Assembly (NCBI RefSeq): GCF_021545785.1
Contig: NZ_CP079801.1
Coordinates: 2,356,001-2,420,000 of the forward strand
Origin: Halopseudomonas maritima
Lineage (GTDB): Bacteria; Pseudomonadota; Gammaproteobacteria; Pseudomonadales; Pseudomonadaceae
DNA length: 64,000 nucleotides
Direction: 5' to 3'
The notes under the pieces are model-generated. The model ran no database searches and had not been told where the DNA came from. It worked only from the letters and a program-made list of their open reading frames with translations. Of the stretch, positions 25,737-33,680 are shown piece after piece. The translations under genes and the position numbers were made by a program. How positions within the stretch are numbered: the first letter of the stretch is position 1; each line of letters begins with the position of its first letter.

Positions 25737-26208
25737 GCTGCAGCTGGCTGCTGTGCTGGCGCTTTGGCTGGCCGCTTTTGCCGTGCAGGCCCACGGCCTG
25801 GATGTGATCGCGCAGCGCAGTGATAGCCAGGTGTCGGGCCTGGCGCTGTACACCGACGGCACGCCGGCGCAGGCGATTTACGTTGCGCTGGTCGCGGCCG
25901 AAGATGCCACCCAGATACTGGCGGAAAGCCAGACCGATGCACAGGGCCGCTTTGTGTTTGCGGCGCGTGCCGATGGCGGCACGCGGGTCATTGTGGAAGG
26001 CGAGGAGGGACATCGCGCCCAGGCGCTGGTCAGTGACTTGCCGGCCAGCAGCGGCAGCAATGCGACGCTGTTGCTGCTGCGCGAGGATATCGCCCGCCTG
26101 CAGCAGCATATGTGGTGGCGTGACCTGATTGGCGCCATCGGCTACCTGGTCGGCATTGTTGGCTTGTGGGCGCTGTGGCGCCGCCGTCAGAGCGGGCAGG
26201 TGCGCTGA
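25723..26208 (+). CDS. NikL-like membrane-anchored accessory protein
   Basis: 161 residues: N-terminal signal or membrane segment (LAAVLALWLAAFAVQA) followed by HGLDVIA, a periplasmic beta-rich region of the carboxypeptidase-regulatory type (about 25-110), a short LREDIARLQQHMWWRD helix and a C-terminal membrane helix (LIGAIGYLVGIVGLWALW) ending in RRRQ. This layout matches NikL, which replaces NikN in many ECF nickel transporters. It overlaps nikK by 14 bases and touches the nikM ATG (TGATG), so translation is probably coupled. Confidence 0.75.
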   Translation: MRRIELQLAAVLALWLAAFAVQAHGLDVIAQRSDSQVSGLALYTDGTPAQAIYVALVAAEDATQILAESQTDAQGRFVFAARADGGTRVIVEGEEGHRAQALVSDLPASSGSNATLLLLREDIARLQQHMWWRDLIGAIGYLVGIVGLWALWRRRQSGQVR

Positions 26209-26822
26209 TGCATATTGCCGAGGGCGTCCTCAGTCTGCCGGTGCTGGCCGGTTGCGCGGCCTTGTCGGCGGGCTGTGTCGCCATGGGTGTGCGCCGTTTG
26301 GACGAGACGCGCATGCCGCTGGCGGCGCTGCTGGGAGCCGCCTTTATGGTTGCCAGTACGCTGCACATGCCGGTTGGCGTAGGCAGTGTGCATTTGATTC
26401 TCAATGGCCTGGCCGGCCTGCTGCTTGGCTGGGCGGTGTTTCCGCTGTTCTTTGTCGCTTTGCTGCTACAGGCGGCGTTGTTCTCCTTTGGCGGCTTTAC
26501 CGTGCTGGGCGCCAATCTGTTGATCATGGCCATGCCTGCGCTGCTCTGTCATCTGCTGCTGGCGCCGGCGCTGCGGGGGGAGCCTAGCCGACGTCGGCTG
26601 CTGCTGGTGGGTGCCGGCTGCGGCGTGCTCGGCGTGGGCGGCGCCACTGTGCTGGCGGCCCTGCTGCTGAACCTGAGTGGTGGCCGGCTGTTTGATCATC
26701 TGGTTGGCATGCTGGTGCTGTCCCACGCACCCGTGTTTGTGGTCGATGCCCTGATCAGCGCGCTGGCGCTGAACCTGTTATGGCGCATGCTGCCGGACAT
26801 GACGCGGGAGCTGTGCCCGTGA
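26208..26822 (+). CDS. nikM: ECF nickel/cobalt transporter S component NikM/CbiM
   Basis: 204 residues. The start ATG at 26208 gives MHIAEG, the conserved N-terminus of CbiM/NikM in which Met1 amino group and His2 coordinate the metal; longer starts would destroy this. The second site histidines are seen in STLHMPVGVGSVHLILNG (about residues 55-72). Six to seven membrane helices fill the rest. It is the substrate-specific subunit that captures Ni(II) or Co(II). Nickel is favoured because the partners are NikK/NikL rather than CbiN and a NikR-type regulator follows. It overlaps the next gene as GTGA. Confidence 0.9.
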   Translation: MHIAEGVLSLPVLAGCAALSAGCVAMGVRRLDETRMPLAALLGAAFMVASTLHMPVGVGSVHLILNGLAGLLLGWAVFPLFFVALLLQAALFSFGGFTVLGANLLIMAMPALLCHLLLAPALRGEPSRRRLLLVGAGCGVLGVGGATVLAALLLNLSGGRLFDHLVGMLVLSHAPVFVVDALISALALNLLWRMLPDMTRELCP

Positions 26823-27478
26823 GCGCGCCGCAGCGGTTGCTGTTGGCCATGGGCGGGGCGCTGGCTGCGGCGATGCTGCAGCAGACTTGGCAATTGCTTG
26901 CGTTGCTGCTGTTAGCTGTCGCCGCGCTGTTTTGTGCGGCGGCGTTGCGGTTGGCCTCGCCGGGCTGGCTGCTGCGCCGGGTGGCGCTGCTGAATATCTT
27001 TGTGGCGCTGGTCTGGCTGACGCTGCCCTGGCAGTGGTCTTCAGGCGCGCTCAGCTGGAGCGAGGCGGGCGTGCAGGCGGCGCTGCACATCAGTTTGCGC
27101 AGCAATATCGCTGGCCTGTTCTGTATCGCCTTGCTGGCTGGCATGAACGCCTTTGATGTCGCGGCGGCGGCTGCACGCCTGGGTATGCCGCCACGGCTGG
27201 CGCAGCTGCTGTTGCTGACGGTGCGTTATCTCAGTGTGATGCAACAGACGCGGCAGCAGGTGCAGCGAGCGATGCAGGCGCGGGGGTTCCGGCCACGCTG
27301 CAACTGGCGCACGGCAGAAGTGCTGGCGCTGCAGGTGGCGCTGATCCTGGTGCATGCCTTGCTGCGGGCCGAGCGGGTGGCGCAGGCGATGCAGGCGCGC
27401 GGACTGGCGCAGCGGTTGGACCTGCCCGCCAGGGTGGCGTCGGCACCGGGGCTGGCGGCGGGGCAAGAGCCGTCATGA
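26819..27478 (+). CDS. nikQ: ECF transporter transmembrane protein NikQ/CbiQ (T component)
   Basis: 219 residues from GTG 26819, which overlaps the nikM stop (GTGA); this gives MSAPQRLLLAMGG, in agreement with coupled translation. Four or five membrane helices are followed by the two coupling-helix motifs of ECF T proteins, here AMQARGFRPR (about residue 146) and AMQARGLAQR (about residue 190), matching the A-R-G signatures that contact the ATPase. It couples ATP hydrolysis by NikO to movement of NikM. The overlap with nikO (ATGA) shows it is part of the same operon. Confidence 0.88.
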   Translation: MSAPQRLLLAMGGALAAAMLQQTWQLLALLLLAVAALFCAAALRLASPGWLLRRVALLNIFVALVWLTLPWQWSSGALSWSEAGVQAALHISLRSNIAGLFCIALLAGMNAFDVAAAAARLGMPPRLAQLLLLTVRYLSVMQQTRQQVQRAMQARGFRPRCNWRTAEVLALQVALILVHALLRAERVAQAMQARGLAQRLDLPARVASAPGLAAGQEPS

Positions 27479-28107
27479 GTGCACTCATTCAGGCCAGCGC
27501 AGTGCAGTTGGTCCGCGGCCCGCAACGGCAGCTCGCGCTGCCTGACTTTGCGCTGCATGAAGGCGAGCGGCTATGTCTGGTTGGGCCAAGCGGGCGTGGT
27601 AAGACCAGCTTGTTGCACGCGCTGCTGGGGTTTGTACCGCTGCAAGCCGGTAGTCTGCGGGTGTTTGGCCGAGAGCGCAGCCGCGAGGCGGACTTTGTGC
27701 CGCTGCGCGGGCCATTGGGGCTGTTGTTTCAGGACCCGGTCGATCAGCTGTTTGGCCCCACCGTGTTTGATGACGTGGCCTTTGGACCGCGCAACCAGGG
27801 GCATGGCCGCGATCAGGCTGGCCAGCTGGCGCTGCGTACCCTTGCGTCCCTGCAATTGGAGCACTTGGCCGAGCGGCCGGTGCAGCAGCTCTCAGGGGGG
27901 GAGCAGCGGCTGGTGGCGCTGGCCGGGGTGCTGGCGATGAGTCCGCGGGTGTTGTTGCTGGATGAGCCGAGCAACGGTCTGGACGAGGCCAGCTGCGAGC
28001 GTCTGTTTGCCTGTCTGCTGGACACCGGCTTGCCGATGCTGATTGCCAGCCACGATCAGACACTGGTACAACGTCTGGGAACCCGGATTTTGACGCTGCC
28101 CGCATGA
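27475..28107 (+). CDS. nikO: ECF transporter ATP-binding protein NikO/CbiO
   Basis: 210 residues, a short CbiO-type ATPase. Walker A is GPSGRGKTS (about residue 38), Q-loop QDPVDQLFGPTVFDDVAFGPRN with the ECF-specific Q-D-P-V-D-Q-L segment, signature LSGGEQRL and Walker B VLLLDEPSNGLD, followed by the H-loop SHD. Only one ATPase gene is present, so it must act as homodimer. The start overlaps the nikQ stop as ATGA. Together with NikM and NikQ it forms the energy-coupling transporter in the inner membrane. Confidence 0.9.
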   Translation: MSALIQASAVQLVRGPQRQLALPDFALHEGERLCLVGPSGRGKTSLLHALLGFVPLQAGSLRVFGRERSREADFVPLRGPLGLLFQDPVDQLFGPTVFDDVAFGPRNQGHGRDQAGQLALRTLASLQLEHLAERPVQQLSGGEQRLVALAGVLAMSPRVLLLDEPSNGLDEASCERLFACLLDTGLPMLIASHDQTLVQRLGTRILTLPA

Positions 28108-28114
28108 GGACCTG

Positions 28115-28588
28115 ATGGAGCGCATCACCATTTCCCTGGAGAGTGATCTGGCCGAAGCCTTTGACGCGCTGATCGCTGAGCGCGGCTACCGCAGTCGCTC
28201 CGAGGCTATGCGTGACCTGCTGCGCGCTGAGCTGGAGACTGCCCGCCAGACGGAGCAGCCGAGCGAATATTGTGTGGCAGCCCTCAGCTATGTCTACCAT
28301 CATCACCAGCGTGAACTGGCCGAGCGACTGGCGCGCCACCACCACGAACACCATGACCTGAGCGTGTCCACGCTGCTGTCCTATATTGACCATGACCACT
28401 GCCTTGCCAGTTCGATCCTGCGCGGGCCGACAGTGCAGGTACGTCAGTTGGCCGAGCGCATCATGGCTGAAAGTGGCGTGCGGCATGGTCAGTTAAACCA
28501 GGTATCGCTGACCGAAGACGAGCACGAACATCAGCACGCCGGACATGACCATAGCGGCCGGCATCGCCATCTGCGCCCTTTGAGCTAG
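28115..28588 (+). CDS. nikR: NikR-family metal-responsive regulator with altered metal site
   Basis: 157 residues; E. coli NikR has 133. An N-terminal ribbon-helix-helix (MERITISLESDLAEAFDALIA, RSRSEAMRDLLR) is followed by an ACT-like metal domain (about 50-135). Aligned with E. coli NikR, His76 and Cys95 are kept (His77 and Cys96 here) and His62 too. His87 and His89, two of four ligands of the square-planar nickel site, are replaced by Leu88 and Tyr90 (STLLSYIDHDHC). A tail after residue 133 is rich in His (EDEHEHQHAGHDHS, RHRH). The gene is last in the uptake operon and is its likely repressor. Family membership is clear; metal specificity is not. Confidence 0.88.
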   Translation: MERITISLESDLAEAFDALIAERGYRSRSEAMRDLLRAELETARQTEQPSEYCVAALSYVYHHHQRELAERLARHHHEHHDLSVSTLLSYIDHDHCLASSILRGPTVQVRQLAERIMAESGVRHGQLNQVSLTEDEHEHQHAGHDHSGRHRHLRPLS

Positions 28589-28625
28589 CACACTGGCGCC
28601 CTGAGCACCTGACAAGAGGTTTTCT

Positions 28626-30101
28626 GTGACCCACGTTTGCCCTGACGATTTTGTGAAGGTTGACACCCCTGAAGCGGCGGTAGACCGTTTGGCTGCGCTG
28701 CACCAGCAAGCGACCAGCGCGCTGCGCTCCGCCCTCAAACAGTACCTTGCCGACCGCACCCACCCCGGTGCTGACCGCTGCGCCTACCGTTACCCGGAGC
28801 TGCGCCTGACGTATCACTGTCAGGGCGAGGTGCCCAGCAGTGTGCGCGCCTATGCCAAGGTGCAGGTACCCGGCACCTACGCCATCACCGTGACCCAACC
28901 GGAGGCGTTTCGCAGTTACCTGCTGGATCAGCTGCGTCCGCTGATGTCCGATTTCACCGTAACGGTAGAGGTGGGGCCGAGCCAGGCCAACATCCCTTAC
29001 CCCTACGTGGTGGAGCAGGGCGATGAGCTGGGTGCCTCGGGGGTGACCGCCGCGGAGTTGGCGCGGGTGTTCCCGAGTACCGACCTGTCAGCTGCCAACG
29101 ACGGCACCGCAGATGGTCTGTACGACTGGGAAAATCAAGACCCGTTGCCGCTGGCACTGTTCGACGCCGCGCGTACCGACTTCTCCCTGCGCCGGCTGGT
29201 GCATTACACCGGCAGTGACTGGCGCCATGTGCAGCCGTGGATTCTGCTGACCAACTACCACCGCTATGTGGATCAGTTCATACGCCACGGGCTGGACATG
29301 CTGCAGAGCGACTCGCGTTTTCAGCGCATGGTGCTGCCGGGCAACGTGCTAGTCGAGCGGGGCATGAGCGAGGGCGAAATGCAGGCGATCATCGAGTCGG
29401 TCGTCTGGCACCGCTTCCAGATGCCGGCCTATCATCTGCAGGGCGACAACCCGGCCGAAGGCATTACCCTGGTCAACATTGGCGTTGGCCCGTCCAACGC
29501 CAAGAACATCACTGACCATCTGGCAGTACTGCGCCCGCACTGCTGGCTGATGATCGGCCATTGCGGTGGCCTGCGGCAGTCGCAGACCATCGGCGACTAT
29601 GTGCTGGCGCATGCCTACATGCGCCGTGACGGCATTCTCGATCGGGTGCTGCCACCCAATATCCCGCTGCCGGCCCTGGCCGAGGTGCAGCAGGCGCTGC
29701 AGCAGTCTGCGGCCGATGTGACCGGTGAACAGGGCGATGCGCTCAAGCGGCGTCTGCGAACCGGTACGGTGCTGACCTACGATGACCGCAACTGGGAACT
29801 GCGCTGGGCCCAGGAGCGGCCGCTGATCAACCAGGCACGCGCCATCGCAGTGGATATGGAGAGCGGTACCATCGCCGCTCAGGGTTATCGCCTGCGGGTG
29901 CCCTACGGCACGCTGTTGTGCGTTTCTGATAAGCCCCTGCACAGTGAGATAAAACTCCCGGGCGCGGCTGGCGCCTTCTACGAGCGTGCTGTTACGCAGC
30001 ATCTGCACATCGGTATACATGCTCTGGAGCTGATGCGCAGCCAGCTCGACTCGCTGCACTCGCGCAAGCTGCGCAGCTTCGACGAGCCGCCGTTCCGCTG
30101 A
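28626..30101 (+). CDS. amn: AMP nucleosidase
   Basis: 491 residues, near the family length of 484-500. Amn splits AMP into adenine and ribose 5-phosphate in the cytoplasm, adjusting adenylate pools. The N-terminal AMN domain (about 10-170) is followed by a phosphorylase-like catalytic domain with NIGVGPSNAKNITDHLAVLRPHCWLMIGHCGGLR (about 285-318) and AIAVDMESGTIAAQGYRLRVPYGTLLCVSDKPLH (about 410-445), which contain the base- and ribose-binding Glu and Asp. The start is GTG after AGAGG. It is 37 bases after nikR but has no functional tie to metal uptake; whether it is cotranscribed is open. Confidence 0.94.
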   Translation: MTHVCPDDFVKVDTPEAAVDRLAALHQQATSALRSALKQYLADRTHPGADRCAYRYPELRLTYHCQGEVPSSVRAYAKVQVPGTYAITVTQPEAFRSYLLDQLRPLMSDFTVTVEVGPSQANIPYPYVVEQGDELGASGVTAAELARVFPSTDLSAANDGTADGLYDWENQDPLPLALFDAARTDFSLRRLVHYTGSDWRHVQPWILLTNYHRYVDQFIRHGLDMLQSDSRFQRMVLPGNVLVERGMSEGEMQAIIESVVWHRFQMPAYHLQGDNPAEGITLVNIGVGPSNAKNITDHLAVLRPHCWLMIGHCGGLRQSQTIGDYVLAHAYMRRDGILDRVLPPNIPLPALAEVQQALQQSAADVTGEQGDALKRRLRTGTVLTYDDRNWELRWAQERPLINQARAIAVDMESGTIAAQGYRLRVPYGTLLCVSDKPLHSEIKLPGAAGAFYERAVTQHLHIGIHALELMRSQLDSLHSRKLRSFDEPPFR

Positions 30102-30146
30102 TCGGCCCGCAGGGTCACATGGCTGTCATGCCGGTGGCGCATCATG

Positions 30147-30164
30147 CCCGGTCTATAGACCGGG
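30147..30164. promoter_or_regulatory. 18-bp perfect palindrome before the SdiA-regulated-type gene
   Basis: CCCGGTCTATAGACCGGG reads the same on both strands with no spacer, 7 bases before the ATG at 30172. It may be an operator or, in RNA, a hairpin next to the ribosome binding site. No T-tract follows, so it is not a standard terminator for amn. Confidence 0.45.
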
Positions 30165-30171
30165 GGTGGAT

Positions 30172-31077
30172 ATGCACATTGGACATGAGCGTCTTTTTCC
30201 GTCTGCACCGCGCTGGCGGTTGCGCAGGCGGACACTGACGCTGCTGGCGGCGCTGTTCACGCTGGCAGCGTTGCTGATGGGCTCACTGCGGCCGGCTACG
30301 CCACTGCCACCCTCGGCCCTATCATTGCAGAACTTTCGCGTCACCCTGCCAGCCGTGGTGGTCGCTGGCATTGGTGATGATCTCTCGGGGATTACCCACG
30401 ACGGTGAGCATGATCGGCTGCTGGCCATCACCAACTCCGGCCCCGAGCAACTCTTGGTGCTTGACCGTCAGGGCAGCCTGCTGGCGCAGCATGCGCTGGT
30501 TGGTTTCAAGGACACCGAAGACCTGGCCTGGCTCGGCGATGGCTTGCTGGCGATTGTCGAGGAGCGCGTGCAGCGCATCAGCATTCTGCCCTTGCCCTTC
30601 GAAGGTGAGCCGCTGCGCCGCGCTGATGCCCGTCAGCTGACCTTGGGCATTGGCCTGTCGGACGACAACAAGGGCTTTGAAGGCATCGCTTACGATCGCG
30701 GGCGCGATCTGCTGTATCTGGTCAAGGAGCGGGAGCCACAGCGCCTGTATCGGGTTGCCGGGCTGCGCAGCACACTGCAGGGCAACCTGCAGCTGGATGT
30801 GCAGGATCTGACTGCCTGGATCGATGACGCGGGTGTGTCCAGCGATCTGTCGGCCATCACCGTTGAGCCGCGCAGCGGTCATTTGGTGCTGCTCAGCGAC
30901 GAGTCGCGCCTGTTGTTCGAACTCGGCCCGCAGGGCCAGCTGCTGAGTCAGCGCTCGCTCGGACGGGGCGTGGGCCTGCAAGAGCCCATTCCCCAGCCCG
31001 AGGGTGTGATTCTGGATGATCGCGGCGAGCTGTTTGTCGTCAGCGAGCCCAACCTGTTCTACCGCCTGGCGCGCTAG
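30172..31077 (+). CDS. SdiA-regulated domain protein (YjiK-like), membrane anchored
   Basis: 301 residues from ATG 30172 (GGGGG 5 bases upstream); a GTG two codons earlier is possible. A basic stretch (RWRLRRRT) and one hydrophobic helix (LTLLAALFTLAALLMGSL, about 17-34) anchor it; the rest is a six-bladed beta-propeller of the SdiA-regulated/esterase-like phytase type, with repeated blades such as DDLSGITHDGEHDRLLAITNSGPEQLLVLDRQG, KGFEGIAYDRGRDLLYLVKEREPQRLY and SDLSAITVEPRSGHLVLLSDESRLLFEL. Function of the family is unknown. Its stop codon overlaps that of the convergent hydrolase gene inside a GCGCGCTAGCGCGC palindrome. Confidence 0.82.
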   Translation: MHIGHERLFPSAPRWRLRRRTLTLLAALFTLAALLMGSLRPATPLPPSALSLQNFRVTLPAVVVAGIGDDLSGITHDGEHDRLLAITNSGPEQLLVLDRQGSLLAQHALVGFKDTEDLAWLGDGLLAIVEERVQRISILPLPFEGEPLRRADARQLTLGIGLSDDNKGFEGIAYDRGRDLLYLVKEREPQRLYRVAGLRSTLQGNLQLDVQDLTAWIDDAGVSSDLSAITVEPRSGHLVLLSDESRLLFELGPQGQLLSQRSLGRGVGLQEPIPQPEGVILDDRGELFVVSEPNLFYRLAR

Positions 31078-32384
31078 CGCGCGTTCAGGTGCTGAGCCAA
31101 CGCAGCGTACGCCGGTAGTGAAACCGGGTCGTTGGCGCCGTTGGCGGCAACCGGGTTGGAGGCAAAGCGGGCGATCACCATCTCGGCCTTGGGGTCGACA
31201 TAGATGGTTTGCCCATGGATGCCGCGTGCGGCAAACATGCCCTGCTCCTCACCGGCCACCCACCACATGTTGCGGTAGCTCCAGCCGGGCAGCGTGGCGT
31301 AGCCGGCGCCGGCAAACTTGGCCTTATCGCCACCGGCGCGGATATCGGCCACTACCGCCTCGGGCACGATCTGCTGGCCGTTGAAGCGACCGTTGTTGCG
31401 CATCGCCTCGCCAAAGCGCGCCATGTCACGCAGGCTGGCGTTCATGCCGCCACCAGCAAACTGGGTGCCTACCTGATCCACCACGATGTAGGAATCTTGT
31501 TCGGCGCCCAGCTTGCCCCAGATGCGCTGCTCCAGCAGGTCGGCAAAGGAGGTGCCGGTTGCGCGCTGTACCACCCAGGCCAGCACATCGGAGTTGACCG
31601 TTCTGTAGGCGAAGGCGTCGCCGTGCTGCCCCTCGGGTTGTACCTTCTGCAAGAAGGCGTACAGCGAGGTGGCACCTTTGTAGTCGGCTGGGCGCGGAAT
31701 CAGGTTGCCGGCGCGCGAATATTCCCAGATTTCGGCAGTGGTGTCGGAGTAGGTTTCCGAGTAGCGAATGGCCGTTGTCATGTCCATCACCTGGCGCACG
31801 CTGGCGTTGCCAAAGCCACTGTCTGCCAGCTCGGGCACGTAGCTGGCGACACTTGCCTGCTCATCCAGCACGCCTTCTTCAACCAGCATGGCGGCCAGGG
31901 TGCCAATAAAGGATTTGGTGACCGAGAAGGCCATGTGCGGCCGGTCTGCCTGCAAGGCGCCAGCGTAGCGCTCGTAAACTACCTTGCCGCGATGCAGCAC
32001 GAGGATGCCGTCGGTGTAGTTGGCGTCCAGCGACTGGGCCCAGGTCATCTTTGTGCCATCGGCCAGCTGGAACTGGAGTGCGTCGATGTCTTCGCGCAGC
32101 GCCTGCGGCAGCGGGCTGGTTGCGGCGCCCGCGCGGCCCACCGTAGCGGTCGGCAGCAGTTCGCGAATGTGCGAAAAGGCCCAGCGGGTATATGGAAAGT
32201 GCAGATAGTTGTTGAAGGTCACCTGCTTGTCGGCGGCTGGCGGAAAGCCTTGCATCCAACCCATGACCTGCGGGTCGCTGGCGTGCGCGTCGAGCGGCGT
32301 TTGCGCCGCGAAGGCCTGGCTGCCAAGCAGGCCGCCAAGCAGCATGGAAAGGCAGGCGCGCTGCCAGTGCATTGGGCGTTTCAT
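31074..32384 (-). CDS. Secreted serine hydrolase, beta-lactamase/NylB-type family
   Basis: 436 residues from ATG 32384, chosen because AGGGGAACC precedes it and a signal peptide follows (ACLSMLLGGLLGSQAFA). The beta-lactamase-like fold is shown by the SxxK motif in HMAFSVTKSFIGTLAAMLVEEGVLD (catalytic Ser near residue 155) and the YxxxN-type segment FAYRTVNSDVLAWVVQRATG, as in class C beta-lactamases and 6-aminohexanoate-dimer hydrolases (NylB, EstB). The terminal HGQTIYVDPKAEMVIARF stands for the KTG-like motif. Substrate may be an ester, amide or D-peptide; no resistance function should be assumed. It is divergent from a LysR gene and converges with the preceding gene. Confidence 0.85.
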   Translation of the reverse strand: MKRPMHWQRACLSMLLGGLLGSQAFAAQTPLDAHASDPQVMGWMQGFPPAADKQVTFNNYLHFPYTRWAFSHIRELLPTATVGRAGAATSPLPQALREDIDALQFQLADGTKMTWAQSLDANYTDGILVLHRGKVVYERYAGALQADRPHMAFSVTKSFIGTLAAMLVEEGVLDEQASVASYVPELADSGFGNASVRQVMDMTTAIRYSETYSDTTAEIWEYSRAGNLIPRPADYKGATSLYAFLQKVQPEGQHGDAFAYRTVNSDVLAWVVQRATGTSFADLLEQRIWGKLGAEQDSYIVVDQVGTQFAGGGMNASLRDMARFGEAMRNNGRFNGQQIVPEAVVADIRAGGDKAKFAGAGYATLPGWSYRNMWWVAGEEQGMFAARGIHGQTIYVDPKAEMVIARFASNPVAANGANDPVSLPAYAALAQHLNAR

Positions 32385-32498
32385 GAGGTTCCCCTGTGAT
32401 TTTGTTGTTGTGGCGGCCAGTGCAATGCCGGCCTTGGTCGACAGTATTGGTACTGATATAAAGATAGTCCAATGCATATATTGCCGATCATTAATGCT

Positions 32499-33467
32499 AT
32501 GAACTCATCAATAGACCTCAGACGATTGAATCATCTGGTGCTGCTTAGTGAGGAGTTGCACTTCTCGCGTGCCGCCAAGCGTGCGCACCTGTCGCAGACC
32601 GCCCTGAGTCGCAGTATTCAGTCGCTGGAGCACGATCTGCAACTGCGGCTGTTTGACCGCGGTACGCGCAGCGTTCAGCTGACGGTGGCGGGACGGCAAC
32701 TGCTGGAACAGGCCCGTGAGCTATTGCGGCGCGCTGACGACCTGAGCACCTCGGCGCAGTATTTGGCCAACGGCGAAGGGGGGGAGCTCAACTTCGGGGC
32801 AGGCCTTATGGCGGCCCACAGCTACATGGCCGAGGTGTTGCCGGCGTTGCGCCGGGACTGCCCGGGCTTGCGGCTGAACCTGGAGGTGGATCATTGGCAG
32901 AATCTGTTGCGCCTGCTGGAGCAGGGGCGCATTGAGTTTCTGGTCGGTGCCACGGGGGAGTTGCATGAAGTCTCACGCCTGCAAGACTCGCGTCTCGAGG
33001 TTGAGCAGCTCTCAGCCAGCGCGACGGCTATCTATTGCCGCCGGGGCCATCCATTGCTCGGGCTGGATAGCCCACTGCCATCCTCGCGCCTGCTGGACTA
33101 TCCCTGGGCTGCCGCGTTGTTTAACGACGCCTCTGTTGCTCATGTGCTGCGCCTGCTGGACCTGCCGACAGACAGCCGTCCGCTGGCCATCACCAGCTGC
33201 AACAATCTGCATCTTTTGCGGCAGACAGTGCTGCAGAGCGACAGCTTGCTGCATACCTGGGCTGGCTGGTTGCAGGAGGATGTACAGGCGGGTCGGCTGG
33301 TGGACCTGACACAGCGCCTGGCGCCCGATTTGCCTGCGCGTCGTTATCTGCTGCACAGCCACCTGATTCGCCTGGCCAATCGTACCCTGTCGCCACCCGC
33401 CCAGCGGGCGGTTGCCATGATCCTTGAGACATGCGCCGCGCCGCTGGGCTTGGGTGTGTCTGCTTGA
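32499..33467 (+). CDS. LysR-family transcriptional regulator
   Basis: 322 residues from ATG 32499; an ATG nine codons upstream is also open, and neither has a clear ribosome binding site. The N-terminal winged helix-turn-helix is typical (LRRLNHLVLLSEELHFSRAAKRAHLSQTALSRSIQSLEHDLQLRLFDR, about 5-55), followed by an effector domain starting ELNFGAGLMAAHSYMAEVLPAL. Divergent placement, 114 bases from the serine hydrolase start, makes that gene the probable target. The effector is unknown. Confidence 0.9.
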   Translation: MNSSIDLRRLNHLVLLSEELHFSRAAKRAHLSQTALSRSIQSLEHDLQLRLFDRGTRSVQLTVAGRQLLEQARELLRRADDLSTSAQYLANGEGGELNFGAGLMAAHSYMAEVLPALRRDCPGLRLNLEVDHWQNLLRLLEQGRIEFLVGATGELHEVSRLQDSRLEVEQLSASATAIYCRRGHPLLGLDSPLPSSRLLDYPWAAALFNDASVAHVLRLLDLPTDSRPLAITSCNNLHLLRQTVLQSDSLLHTWAGWLQEDVQAGRLVDLTQRLAPDLPARRYLLHSHLIRLANRTLSPPAQRAVAMILETCAAPLGLGVSA

Positions 33468-33680
33468 TCGTGCAAGGCTCTCGGGGTTTTGTGTTATCAG
33501 CCAACCGGCAGGGCTGGTTATTCTTCTCTCCTTATGTCCGTTGACCGTGCAGCGGACCGGCGATGGCTTGGAGGTGTCGCCTGTCTCGTATTCGACATTG
33601 GGCAGCTTGGTGTCCCATTCCTGATGCAGCTGCTAATTTAAATAGAAAAACCATAAAACTCGTAGCCTGACGAGGTTCTA

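Noticed and set aside
31074..32384. Antibiotic-resistance beta-lactamase
   Set aside because: Although SxxK is present, the overall pattern is that of NylB/EstB-type hydrolases; no support for beta-lactam hydrolysis.
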